In this document: piece after piece, positions 52,001 to 64,000 of the stretch | Position numbering within the stretch: position 1 is the first letter of the stretch | How the letters are laid out: each line of letters starts with the position of its first letter | Origin: Numida meleagris | Lineage: Eukaryota; Chordata; Aves; Galliformes; Numididae | DNA: 64,000 bases | NCBI RefSeq assembly: GCF_002078875.1 | Contig: NC_034421.1 | Coordinates: forward strand, 10,098,872 to 10,162,871 | Direction: 5' to 3' | Translations under genes and position numbers: made by a program | The notes under the pieces: model-generated | What the model was told of the DNA's origin: nothing | Databases searched by the model: none | Seen by the model: only the letters and a program-made list of their open reading frames with translations

Positions 52001-53434
52001 TCTCTACAAGTATGAGTTGACATTATTGCAACATTCATCTTCCACTAAAAATTTACCTCTAATTACCCTTTAAATTACAGAGCATCTTGAAGCACAACCA
52101 CAGCCAGCATGAGTTATTTTCAGAGATGCATCTTGTAATATACAGACACAATATCATCTAAGTGCCAGACCAACTCGTAAACAAAGAAATCCTGCATCAT
52201 CTTGCCAAACTACTCTGTAACCCTAAAGAATTTCACTCAGTTGTCCTATGGTGTTTCCAAGACATAAATCCCTCGGACACTACCAAGCCCATTTCAGAAC
52301 AGAATTTTATGTGATTACGCATTAGTTAAAGTTCTGCATTGAGGGAGGAGTCTCAGACTCCCTTGCATTACAGTCACACTGCAAATTGGCTGTAACAAAA
52401 CTGCTAATTTTGAAGGCTGTATTTCCTGCTTAAGATGAAGCTGTTCTTTGCAGTGAAAGTGTAACTTCCACACTTACAGTGACACAATACCTCCTATGCT
52501 GCTTTTGCCACATAAGGAAGTAAGCATAGTGTTAATACTCCTGTCTCAATTTTTATCATTCACTGTCAGGTTTATAGGTCCAAGACCAGCAGCCACCAAA
52601 AATATATCATGCAAAAAAAAAAAATCTGTATTCAATTTTTCCTCAATGATCTAAAATAAAGGCTTTATCACAGCATTAAATTAGTACTGCATACTTTTAT
52701 AGCTGCTTCCAGTGACATTTTAAGAGATTTTTTAGTAGCGTGGCAAATGCTGAAAGCTGTGGATATTATATGGCTTTTTACAATCTTCATCACTGCACTG
52801 ATTTACCATTTAAAGTTTTATAACAACAATATGTAGAGCAACTGAAGTCCCATGGTACTCACATTAATTACTCCATAACTGAGCCACAGGTTAACCAGGA
52901 ATGCACTATTTTACTGGGAGCAGAGGATGTGTAAGGAACAAAAACTTTGGTATGGAGGGGTCAGTCTCATAAAGTGCAAGTAAATAAAATCTGCTGTGCT
53001 GTGTCTTTCCACTGCTTGTACACTTCCATAAATTTCTTCCCTGTTTCTCCAGTTTTAGCACTGCTCATTTGCAGAGTTGTTAGGTAGGAACAGGTGCTGC
53101 TGTGTGCTTCTCCTTAGCTGAGGTTCAAATTCACTTTGTATTGCACCCAGCTCTACCAAAAGCCACATCAGTGCAGTCTGCTCAGGAAACAGTCTCTACA
53201 TCAAATCCCACTGAGTGCTAAGCCAGAGACATAGGCAGCTTTCTTGGCTCTGCTTTCTACATCACTGGGATCTTTGCAAAAGTTAACTTCTATTTTTGTC
53301 AAGCATCTATTGTCCCATTTCTGAACAAGCACTTCTTACAACAGGACACTACAGGAGAGGGGCTTCTGCCTCTCCCCATTGCTGGCAGCTGCCCCATTGC
53401 CCGTGACCACATCACACCCTGAAACTGGGGAAGT

Positions 53435-53875
53435 CATCACAGAATCATAGACTGGCTTGGGTTGGAAGGGATCTCAAGGATCATCAGGTTCCATCTGCAG
53501 AAGGCAGGGCTGCTAACTGCTAGATCAAGTACTGGATCAAGTTCTCAAGGCCCCATCCAGCCTGGCCTTAAACATCTCCAGGGATGGGGCATCCACAACC
53601 CCTCTGGGCAGCTTGTGCCAGCACCTCACTGCTCTCTCAGTGAAAAACTTCTCCTGACATCTAACCTAAATCTTCCCTCCTTTAGTTTAAAACCATTACC
53701 CTTTGTCCTGTCACTATCTACCCATGTAAAAAGTTGATTTCCCTCCTGTTTATAATCTCCTTTTAAATAATGGAACGCCATAATGAGATCTCCCTGCAGA
53801 CTTCTCCATACTGAACAAGCCCAGCTCCTTCAGCCTGTCTTTACAGGAAAAGTGCTCCAGCCTCACAGTTAACAG
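53435..53875 (-). mobile_element. CR1 LINE 3'-end copy, about 440 bp
   Basis: This is the longest CR1 copy here. It opens with CACAGAATCATAGACTGG, GGGTTGGAAGGGATCTCAAGG and ATCATCAGGTTCCA. It continues with CCTGGCCTTAAACATCTCCAGGGATGGGGCATCCACAAC and CTGGGCAGCTTGTGCCAGC, then TCTAACCTAAATCTTCCCTC and the segment ending CTTCAGCCTGTCTTTACAGG. All of it is reverse complement. An open frame of 91 aa inside it is fortuitous. Its far end runs directly into the inverted-repeat element at 53890. Confidence 0.93.
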
Positions 53876-53889
53876 TAGTTCCTCTAAAC

Positions 53890-54049
53890 CAGGCGTGTCC
53901 AACCTTTGGGCTTGAGTAGGCTGCACTGAGGGAAGAGAATATAAAGTATATAATATAGTTAATGTAGATAAGTAATAACGTTTCTTTTACTTTTTAACAT
54001 AAAAAAAGGGGGCAACAGAAACATAAAGCTAGAGGGTTGGACGTGTATG
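53890..54049. mobile_element. Non-autonomous DNA transposon (MITE-like), about 160 bp
   Basis: The left end CAGGCGTGTCCAACC and the reverse complement of the right end (CATACACGTCCAACC) agree at 11 of 15 positions. The innermost eight bases, GTCCAACC, are identical. The left terminus, CAGG.GTGTCCAACCTTTGGG with CTTGAGTAGGCTGCA following, resembles hAT/Charlie-type ends. The interior is AT-rich (TATAAAGTATATAATATAG) and has no open frame. A clean 8-bp target duplication is not visible, so the boundaries may be off by a few bases or the copy may be old. Confidence 0.55.
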
Positions 54050-57000
54050 TGCCTCAACTATAGGATTTCAGGTTTAATACAAAACACTCAGTCTGTTTCC
54101 TGTGGGCCTTTGCTGAGATTTCATGGCAATTTGGATCTTCCTAAGCGACATCAGAGCACGCAGCCACCCATGCCCGCCCTGCTTCCAATGTCACTCGTGT
54201 CAGCTGTGTTGAAACTTAAAACTGGACACAATTCGCACAGTGCTGCAGGCATGGGATTTAAGAACAAAAAACAAGTCAGTAGCACAGCATTTACATACTG
54301 GCTGGTGCATTTACTTGCTGCATTGTAGCAGGTAAGCAACGTAACTCCAAAGCCTGGAACAAAATAAATATTGCAGGTGACTTGTGTAAAAAATCAAAAG
54401 GGATTACAGCCCAAGCTTCCCAGAACTTCATTATCTGTACTGTCCATGTTAGTTATTTGAAAGTGTTTGTTTCTCCACTCCTTCCTTGTTGTTGCAAGAG
54501 AGCAAAACAACAAAAAGTACCAGGTATATTACGTTTAATATCCTTCTGCATATTATGGCTGTGTTACCTGTACTGTGTTCAGCTGGATGCCTTGCTGTAG
54601 AGATTGCCCCTTACTGAAGCACACACAGTGTATGAAGAGCTTACATTGTGCAGTGCAGCCAGCCCAGGCTCCTCTGCATGAGGTGGGATGGCCCCTAACT
54701 GTTCTCAGAGCAACTACAGATCTGCATCTCCTGCCTTCTTCCCCACACAGTCTGCTGCCATCACTGCCTGCAGGCAGCTCTGGACAGCCTTTGCCATAAG
54801 TTTTTCTCGTGGAGATAAATGTGAATTTCCAATCTGAAAAGTTGAGCATAGGTTTTCTTTGACATGATTATATTAGGAATGCAGAGCTTGAGTTGATGTT
54901 AAAAAAATAAAATATTAATAATAAAAAAGCTAGAGCCCCTTAAGAGCTGAGCTCCTATTACTTTTTGAACTTCCAGACAAGAGTTACAGCTTCCCACTTT
55001 AAAAAACTTCAAAAAACTGTAATTCTGGCTCATCAGATGGTGACTGGAAAAACTATGACTTTTCGTGATCAAGTTACAAAATTGAGATGAATTTCTATCT
55101 AGAAGTATACCATCAGATTAAATCTGCAGTTCCACCTGCACGTATAGATGGATACCTGACACAAACCTTCTAATGTTGTAAATGTTCTGAATTAACAAAA
55201 GAGGAATTAAAAGTTCAGATTTTTAACCAGACCTATTTTTCAAGGACGCTGCCTGCAGTTCTACCAGATCTTAGTGCAGAAAGTAAAACAAAAATCTAAT
55301 ACTTCAGAAATATTATACGTAAAATAACAACAACAACAACAACATAGTCTGGATTGAGTCCCATTGATTTTTAGAGGAGATTTTAAAAAATAAATAAATC
55401 TCTTTTGTACACGTAAGTGCTCCGGCTACGATACGGGAAATCTTGCCATGATGATAAAATGCTGTGTTTTCTTTATTTACCTTAAGAATTCTTGAAAAGA
55501 AGGATCACGCAATCAGCATTATGACTTTCTCTGCTGCTTCTGAAAACAACTGCCATCGGCAATTCCATCAAAACCAGATTTTATTTTTTTTTCCATTTCT
55601 GCCGGAAACAGACAGCTGCTCCCTTCAGATTGAATGATCTGACTCGTGTTAGAAAGCATCAAAGTATTATGCTTCCAGAAGATGAGATAAAAGACATGGC
55701 AAATGTTTGTGCAACCAGCCCATCCCAATTCCAAGAGCAGCAGCAGATGTAGTACTGTAATAATTCAGGCTACAGGCTGAGTTCAAAGTGCATTAGTGTC
55801 TAAACAGCAGGAAAAGTTTGTCTCAGATTACATAGAAAAGCAATAGGAATAATAAATTATTCTAAAACCTAAATTATTCTCATTCCTCAACATTTGCCCA
55901 CACAACCTTTCCGGCATGATGAAGCTGTATGTGTATGAGCCCATTTACGCATCACTGAGGGATGCGGTACATGGAGCCAAGGCACGTTACGCTGCTGCCT
56001 GTTTTGCAGTGATAGGAGAGCTGACAGTTGGGGGTACTTGATTAAAAAAATACGTACAACAAGTGTCTTCTGTACTTCTGATGCAGGTGTCTGCCGATGA
56101 AGCCCCCCGTTTCCATAGTACGTTAAGAAGAACCAAGCAGCTTAGATAAAGAGTTGTTTTATCATTATCGTTTCCAAAAGTAACAACATCAAAGGAAGTG
56201 AGAAAAATAATCACAAAACAGCAAAGCACAAGCACGCACACTGTGCTTTGATACCTCCTGACTTTCACTCCCAAGACAAACATTCCACAGTGAAGTAAGG
56301 ACACCACTGGGAAGTACCGAGTCTCTTAACTTCCATCCATTTTGGACCCCAGCATTTTAAAGTAGTGAAAGATTGGTGAAGAAGTGGAGAGGATTGCAGG
56401 CTTTCTGATACTCTAGAAGAAAGGAAAACAGAGCAAGTGAGGATTTTGCACAATGGTGGAATATAGCAACAGTGGCAATGTAGATAAGATCTGTAAGCAA
56501 CTCAAAAAGCTACTCCACTCACAGTGCTAACCTCCAGCTGCTGAAAGCAGACACTATCCCGCCAGTGCTAACGCAGTGGAAAATCAAGCGGAGCTTGGGC
56601 ACGCTGAATTTATGAACTGCTTTGCTATGACTTTGAAGTACTTCATTGCTGCAGTGTTGTCATCCTGTGCTGGAAAGCTCGACAGCTATTTTCCCTGCCT
56701 GCGCAGGACAGCAAGGCCCGGCTGGTGAGACGTTATGGCAAGAAGACGAGCCGAGCTGAGAACAGGATTTCTTTCTCCAGCCATGGAAATATTAAAACAA
56801 ATCAAAACATGTTTGTAGTCCAGTGAGCTCGCTGTTGACAACGCTTCTCACACAGTAGCTCAGATGACCTCTGTTTGAAAGCTTTGATATTTTCAGTTGG
56901 CTAACTTGTGAACAACAGGTAAAACACTTCCACGCATTAATCAGTGCAAACAAGAGCAGGGCGCTAAAAGTCCTCTAAGCTCTGCAACACACATGCCAGT

Positions 57001-58301
57001 GCAAGATTGCTTCATGATCTCAGACAGCCTGGAGTTGTGGAGCTCCCAGGTTTTCTGATAGGAAAGTATGTGTCAAAGCCAGCACAAAAGGAAAATGTTA
57101 TATTTTGTTTCCTATGTGCCATCCTCTCATAAACTGACATTTCTGACAAAGCTCACTGTGAAAAATCTTGCAGTGGCAAGTTGTCTCACTGGTAATACCA
57201 TCCACAGTTTTCTTATATTACCAGCCTCTCTATTGACCAAGAAGCCAATGTAGTCACAGTTTCTGTAGTTATATGGCCAAGAGCAAAACACCACCCGCTG
57301 AGAAATAGTATTGTTTCCCAGGCACTCAGTACTATGAACTTCCCAGCTCCCATTCTCCCTTCACATTTCACTGGGTAAAGGTCCAACAGTGTTGAGCCCT
57401 GCTGCTTGTGGTTACTGCAAATACTTCAGTTCTTAAAGAGCTACGAGTGGAAAAGTTGCACAGCATTCTGTTATTTTGTCATGTTTAATGCATGGATACA
57501 TCAGTCTTTTCTAAAGCTCTGATCTAGTGATGCTGGATCTTTGCAAACACTGCATTTTTCTTCCCAAGTTAAATTTAGTTTCTCTTGGGATTAAAAGCAT
57601 CTCTCCCATAATTTCTATAGTGCTACATCTTAGGTCCCCATCCCTGTGAAGCTACTTCAGCAGCATCATTACCACAACGTGAATCATTTATCAGCATCAT
57701 CCCTACAGCCTGCTCTGGACCTTCTCCAGGAAACTTGTACACTCCAGGATGGATGTGTCAGCAGCAAGAGGTGACCAGACTTTAAAATCAAAAGTCTTTC
57801 AGAAGAAAACAGAATGAAGTACAGTCTGTAGATGTTTCTATGTTACCGTACATATTTAACTTATCCCTGTCATGCTGCTTGAAGCTGCCTCTCTGCAGGA
57901 TGCTCCTGCTGGCTGGGTTCCTGTCTTACAAGCCCTTTGCAAACCAGTCCCCATTCATGCCACCATGTTGCCATACTAAAGAGGAACTCAGTATCATCAG
58001 ATTCTTGCCATACCCTTTATCATTAAATGAAGGAGCTTTTGAGTACTATTAGTGTTTTACTATGATGGCAGATTTCAGGGGATGGGCACAACCTTCAGGC
58101 TCATTTTGAGCACAGAAGGAACCAGCTGAGCTGTTTATCAGCAGCACTTTGACTTAATCAGGCTGCATGCCTTCTGGTTACACGCAGACATGAAGGGCTT
58201 GGGGTCGGTTCCCACCAAGCATTGGGGAGCAATGAAATATCCCTTGTTGGTTAGAACTGCTGCAGGTGCTGAGGACAGGGAGAGGTGTCTCCTGAACACA
58301 T
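54050..58301. other. Noncoding DNA, about 4.2 kb
   Basis: No gene was recognised. An (AAC)6 repeat and a patch with more CpG than its surroundings (about 56550-56760) are the only notable features. A segment at 57700-57780 faintly recalls internal CR1 sequence but is too weak to call. Confidence 0.55.
55326..55343. repeat. (AAC)6 microsatellite
   Basis: Six perfect AAC units. Confidence 0.9.
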
Positions 58302-58368
58302 TATAGAATCACATAGAATATCCTGGGTTGGAAGGGATCCATAAGGATCATTAAAAAGTTCTGTCAAT
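58302..58368 (-). mobile_element. Short CR1 3'-end fragment
   Basis: TATAGAATCACATAGAATATCCTGGGTTGGAAGGGATCC and AAGGATCATT are the reverse complement of the extreme 3' end of a CR1 with a duplicated TAGAATC unit. It is 5'-truncated after about 65 bp. Confidence 0.85.
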
Positions 58369-61300
58369 GCATTCACTGAGTGCAGTAGTATTCAGCTAAT
58401 TCTGTGTTCTGCTCACAATATCAGTATTTGGATATGGCAAGGTATGCAAATAATCCAAACTGGTTTACAACAAAACTCTTTTGAGTGAAGAAGATTTATG
58501 TTCTTACACCTGTGAAGAAAATTTGGCATTACTAAGTTGCCTCAACTAGCTATCATAAAGAGGCCTAGACTAGCTTAGAGGGCTCCTACCATCCTTGCAA
58601 GACCAACACACACAGAAGATCAGCCCCAAAGGCAGGTATTTCAGCCTGCACTTCTACAGCAGCTTTGTGCTTTCTCAGCCGTTAACATGATTCTGGCAGG
58701 ATACCAGCCCATGTCTTTGCTATAGTGACCACTGGAGCTGGGGATAACTCAGGGAAATCTGATCTATAGATTCCAGAAGCGTACTGGCTCCAGTGTGACC
58801 ATCTGCATGAGAACAGGCCTACCCAAGGGAAGTCTGCAAACCCAGTTTGATGAATTCCAGGGGTAGCTCCTAAGTTTACTTGGCATCACAGCCATACAAC
58901 ACATTCCCATTCATTATACGTCATACTACAGTCCATCCAATATAGATATAGCTGGCAGGTTATCTATATCAAGCAAGTTTTAATATTGTTCTTATTAGAG
59001 TTTGGTTTGATCAAACATTTAAAAACCAAAGGTTATTGAGTTTGATTATCTATTTTAAAAGTTTCGTACTGTGGTAGACTGACATCAGCGAGGATTACTT
59101 GTGAGTGATTGTCCCAGCACAGACTGACAGTCCCACCCCTCTCAGGGCAGTCCTGCACGAGAAGAGCTCTTCATTTGCAGCACCTGCTACCTTCACAGCA
59201 CTGGATCTAAGGAGTCATCTTTTCATGAGACAAATTGATAGTCAACATCAAATGAAGCTCTTACGAAAGATACTCGTTTCTTCCTTAGTACAGTCATTTC
59301 ACAAATAGAAGAGATGTTTAATTATACTGTGTATGAAAACAGCAGCTGAGAGAAGGCATTTAACTAAAAAAAACCAACAAAATGCCGTGGCTCATCTAAA
59401 TGCTGTGAAAATACAGGAGCACTCTCAAACACATTAAGATGATAGAAGAGTAGAAATCTGACAGGAATGAGGAACTCAACCAGCAGGTAGGTAGCACTGC
59501 TGGATTTCCCACAGACCTGGGAGGGTCAGGGCATTGGACATGCACAGACAATTTGTAACATCTTCATTTATACCTCCATTGTTCAAGCTTTCCTTTTGGG
59601 TGGGACTATCAGAGAGGCTTTTTTTTTTTTTTTTTTTTTTTTGCACTGTTTTCAGGCTCTGCTAGTGCAAATATGAGATTTAAGTGGAGAGATTTGTTAC
59701 ATCACTATGCCAGATAGAAAAGGAAACCATAAGAAATACGGCTATTTTCCACTTGTTAGATTGCAAGTTACTTTTGGATTTGAGCTCCAATATTGCTTTG
59801 TTCATCTCTGAGGGCTGAGATGAGTAGCTCTGCAGCTACAGCCTTCACAACATATATGACGTGTGCATGAATTGCAACTGGTGCAGTGGCCTCAACAGTT
59901 TGCATTAAGGAATGAGGTAAAAGTCAGGTTCGCATACAGTGGAGGAGACTTGCAGCATCCTCTGAAATGCTGCCTGGTAACAGTGCAGCAGGCCAGGAAA
60001 AGAGAAATGCTAGATCATAAAACAGAACTTTGTGAGAAATAAAAATCGCACTCATCATCTTCTGACCTTAAGATGAGAGTTGCTTGAGAATGTGCAGCTC
60101 CAGCCTCCTGGAGTAGATCAAGTTTCTGATGAACAGTATGTGCTCAGCCTCCTGCCAGATGGGATTACTTGTTTCTCCTGCCTAAACCACATGTGCAACT
60201 TCTGTAGTCTTACTGTTTTCAGAGGGGATTTTAAAAACTATTTTATTCTTAAAACATTCCATCTGTTCCAGATAGATAGGTTCTTGAAATTCATTGCCAG
60301 TCAGACACCAGATCTTCACCTGGTATAAACTACCTCAGAATTCAGTGTCTGTTTCTGACAACTGAGAATGCCACTCGATCAAGGAGGAAATTATTCCCAC
60401 TAGGAAACTCCCTGCCAAAGAAATTGCTAGGAAATCTGTCTTTTGGAAGAATTTCCATTTTTTATCCCGTCCAGCTACAAATAAATCATTGTGTTGTACC
60501 TTAACCTGGGAGTGTTATAACATGCAATTAAACTGTGCATCAAAATAAAGTGCCTCTGCTAGTAGTTTGACAAGTTTATATCACAGGTAAGATATAGTTA
60601 TATATCTTCCCAAAGCCAAAAATAAGTCAATAAGTATTAATAGTGTAAGTTTTGCATAAGATTGTTAAATACCTGTTGGAAGAAAAACAGCAGAACCTTG
60701 CAAATTAATTCAAGTCTTACTACTTGGAGTTGGAATTTTTTTTTAAGCAGAAGTGTGGCTTACGTCACACTGAGTATTAAATACCCGTGATGAGATAAAA
60801 GTCTATGTTGGCTCTGGTGACAACAAATTACCCAGCACCAGAGTGCCATACTGCCTACATGTACAAGTGAAGAAGGTGACCATATCCCCATAGACTAGTG
60901 ATATACACGTAGAGGGAGACCCAAGAGACTACTGAGGTGACTACTAAAACCAGTGACTAGAGAGGGTGAAGAAGGAAGTAATAACCAAACAATCATAAGT
61001 GCAAGTGTCAATGCATTTATTATGTGAACACCAGTCCCACCATGTTAATGCTCAACCTGTTGTAAGAGATTACATTTAGTTAAATTGGTGGCTTTGAAGT
61101 TTTAAAAAAGCATGAAAACTAAGAAATGCTTCAGTCTTTAATGCTGTTAAAGCTCTAACAGCTGTTTCTCCTAGGATCCCAGAGAACTCAAAGCAAGCAC
61201 ATGGCAGCAAGCATCCAGTCCATACTGATATTACTACCTCACTGTTGAGTTACACAAGAGAAACTGTATAGCTATAGCCACAAGTAGGTGCAGATATGGG

Positions 61301-64000
61301 GATGGGCCAGGCCATCCCAATACATAACAATAGATTTCAGGCTCCATCACAGACCACAGTTCGTCAAAATCTGAACAGATTCAAGCTCTACAGGAAGCTT
61401 CCTTTAAAAGATCAGAACCTAGCCAAGGCAAGACAGTAGCAAATACCCTTACTTTTCTTCATTACCAGATAAACATTGGTTGCCTATATCTGAAGCTGTT
61501 TATTTTTTTTTAATATACCTCAGTGTACATAAAGCCACTCTTACCATATTGATCATTTTTATGTTGCAAGTTCCGCAGCAGCATCTTGAATCTTTTTAAG
61601 AACATTTAGACCAGCACTTCTCACTGCCAAACACAGGCAATATAAAGTCATTTTAGAGGGAAAAATACAACGCAACTTCACGTAGTCGGTTTAAACACGG
61701 TAGCCAGGACATGAGCCAGCACAGTCCCCATCTCCCACAGTAGACCCCAAACTCTTCTTTAATGGCATAAGCAGGGCCTTATCATGGGTAATTTTGAAAG
61801 CAACAATAAGTTTGGGGATTTACACAAACAAACACATGACCCCTTTTCTTGTGGTATGGTCATGTAAATAACTACCTTCATATTCTGTTACTTTAAAATA
61901 AAAATAAAAAGATAAAACAGCCTCAGGGGACCCCAAAGGAGTTAAAGACAATTACATTTGGCACTGGATGACTCTACACTTAGTCCTCAAGGTCTCGCAC
62001 AGACAAAGCAAAAAAGGGAAAGAATTCACCATGATCATGCAGCAAATTGTGACAAAACCATTACTAGGAATCCAGAAATGCCTATTTGAAATAGCTCTTA
62101 TTTATCTGATGTATATACAGAGGCTGAATGTTCCAGGTTTGTTTAATCAAATGTTTAATGAAAACAAACTTTACAAGATGAGTATTATTTTAATTACCCA
62201 GGGACTGCCTCAGGCTGGACTAGCTGGTCTCAGTCTGTCATCCTTACCCATGCTTCCTCGTGCATTACCTCTTGGCAAGTAACAACAGATTCAGAAGAAA
62301 GCATGACCAACACATTTCTGCTGGGGTAGTCCCAAAGAAGTTAACTGAGTCACTTTAATAAGAGATGACTACTTAAAAATCTGCATTTCCCTCTCTGAAG
62401 TGGAGATCATAGGTGCTGAACTGACAGAGACATCAGGCTCTGCACACTTCATTGATGGCAGTTCGGGAGATCAAGAACCAGGTTGTGGGCACATGAAACA
62501 GCAGCGTCCCCTTCCAGTACTGTTATTTCACAAGCAAATTAAAGCTTGCATCTTCTATAACATATTAAGCTATTGACATGCAGCAGCTTAACAGTTTAAC
62601 ACTGTTACCTCTGAAGTCTCAACTGGAAAGTTCAATAAACCTGGAGATATATGACCTCAGTGAGTCTGAGGCTGTAACACAAGGGATCCCTCATGTACTT
62701 GATGTATTGCACTGCACTGCTATAGGAGCTATCCAACTGGAAAGTCGTAAAATAACATAAAACAAAGTGCTTGAGCAGAAATGATTCAGTCATTAACACC
62801 ACAGACACCTAAGCATTAAATCTCACCCACAAAATGGAAAGCAGACTGTTTGAATCGAGAGCCCTCCAGACAGGCACATGGGCCTTAGGAATTTTCAGGG
62901 CCTGCCACACGTGCCAGTGGGATTCACGTGAGTTACAGGGATTTTCTACAGGGATGTGAAATAATGATATTATTTTGCTACCAGCACCACAGGGCACTTC
63001 TGTTTCATTTCAGAAACATCCATGCCCCAGAGTACAGGTTCCAAAAGGGGCACCTGCACAATCTCCACAGCACCAACTGACTTTGGGTTTCTCCTACATG
63101 TTCAGTAAAGACTCCTCCATGCTCTGGAACCAGGGTTAGAGCAGACGTGGGCTTGCACAAAGCCCAGAGCTGTTCTTCAATGTGATTACAGCACTGAGCA
63201 TCCCTCAACTTCAGCTGTTCGTGGGTTTAGAAATTGGAAGACAGCAATGACAGCATTCACTGCCATGAAGCAATGTCAATTTACCGAGATGAGATCTGTG
63301 CCCCTGGAGCATAAACCCAGTTTATGGTTGCCTTGCAGTTACTTTGTTATTTTGTTCTAATGCAAAGGTGTGCAAAAAGTATTAAATAAAATGAGAAATC
63401 ATTGCCGTGAATGCACTACAAGGGCAGTCATGACATGAGCCCGAGCTTGAGGGGGAGAGACTCAAGGAAAGATAGGAAGCACTGAGGCAGTGAGGAAAAG
63501 CAGGGGAGTAGAGAGAGCCCATGCAGGAGTCACAGGAGTAAAGAAGGTTTTAGAGCAGAAAATACAGACCTCTGAGCCTGTTTGAATCCTTCATCTCACA
63601 CAGCTTTGTTTATCATAGCGTCTTTCTTTCCTGAGGCTGTAAGCTTAAGACTTTGATTCATATTTCAAAGCTATTTTTTTTCCCAACCTTGAAATGTAGG
63701 AAAGAAAATGTAAAGGTTTGTCAAAACAACTGCAGGGAAGCTGTAATGCAGCCTTCACTTATGGCTTCCAAAAGCAGAAGGTATTCCAGGCAGCAAAAAT
63801 ACGAGATGCTGAAGATGGATTTAGCCCAGCTGCTGAGATCCAGCAGTTGTGGTTGGTGTGAGACATTGCTTTTTTCTAGGTAATGAAGAAATGGCACAGT
63901 ATTGAAAAGACTACAGAATTATCACAGGAACTCAAAATTGCAGGTTCAAATGCCAAAAAAACCCTAAACCAAAGTATTCTACACACAGAAAAAAACCAAC
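58369..64000. other. Noncoding DNA, about 5.6 kb
   Basis: Apart from the T24 tract at 59619-59642, no repeat family, RNA gene or coding exon is recognisable. Open frames are up to 104 codons (61968-62282) with no family features. Confidence 0.6.
59619..59642. repeat. Homopolymer T24
   Basis: An unbroken run of 24 T residues, the longest homopolymer in the window. No recognisable retroposed sequence is attached on either side, so it is either a pure mononucleotide repeat or the tail of an unrecognised minus-strand retrocopy. Confidence 0.9.

Larger units (their letters stand above)
41610..53434. other. Noncoding DNA, about 12 kb
   Basis: Open frames do not exceed 104 codons and look random. 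Simple repeats are listed separately. AT-rich, motif-dense blocks at about 44400-44720, 51690-51850 and 52640-52870 have the look of conserved noncoding elements, which is an impression and not a measurement. Confidence 0.6.

Noticed and set aside
53462..53737. 91-codon plus-strand frame
   Set aside because: It lies entirely inside the CR1 copy at 53435-53875, antisense to it.
57700..57780. Possible internal CR1 segment (CTGCTCTGGACCTTCTCCAGG)
   Set aside because: Only a short resemblance to the CR1 'CTGGACCC.CTCCA' region, and the flanking sequence does not continue the match.
63938..63952. GGTTCAAAT resembling a tRNA T-loop (also near 53122 and 36321)
   Set aside because: No acceptor stem, anticodon arm or D-loop can be folded around any of them.
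1..64000. CRISPR, operon, phage or other prokaryotic defence system
   Set aside because: The whole window has eukaryotic features (CR1 LINEs, poly(A) signal, splice acceptors, long noncoding stretches) and no prokaryotic gene packing or direct-repeat array.

Overview
This window is vertebrate nuclear DNA, most likely from a bird. The clearest sign is six copies of the 3' end of CR1 LINEs. Their reverse complement shows the familiar avian tail (CATAGAATC or CATAGAATATCCC, then GTTGGAAGGGAC, GATCATC and GTCCAA-type blocks). The rest is AT-rich, almost free of long open frames, and poor in interspersed repeats. No bacterial, organellar or viral gene organisation is visible.

Only two stretches look protein-coding. 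Both are on the + strand, 3.8 kb apart, and clearly related. The first (35663-36097, 144 aa) and the second (39938-40771, 277 aa) encode intronless coiled-coil proteins built on a strict 7-residue (21-bp) period. The period carries repeated F/L-W dipeptides and Lys/Glu/Asn-rich linkers, the pattern of the CCDC70 family. Each ORF has a plausible splice acceptor just upstream, so each is probably the terminal coding exon of a gene with a 5' noncoding exon elsewhere. The first also has an AATAAA 94 nt after its stop. The longer gene has 31 heptad positions in a row without a skip, and its N-terminal half resembles CCDC70 best. The shorter one looks like a diverged, Trp-laddered paralogue. This tandem pair is the most interesting content of the window.

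Layout: 1-35.6 kb is noncoding, with CR1 fragments at about 1.7, 29.3 and 34.8 kb plus simple repeats. 35.6-41.6 kb is the CCDC70-like pair, separated by noncoding DNA holding a short CR1 relic near 37.4 kb. 41.6-64 kb is noncoding, with a CR1 copy at 53.4-53.9 kb directly abutting a ~160-bp element with hAT/Charlie-like terminal inverted repeats, a short CR1 fragment at 58.3 kb, and a T24 tract at 59.6 kb. Several AT-rich blocks dense in homeodomain-type motifs could be conserved noncoding elements, but this cannot be judged without alignment. I saw no rRNA, tRNA, CRISPR or convincing exons of a flanking or host gene. The long noncoding arms could be intergenic desert or introns of a gene whose exons lie outside the window.
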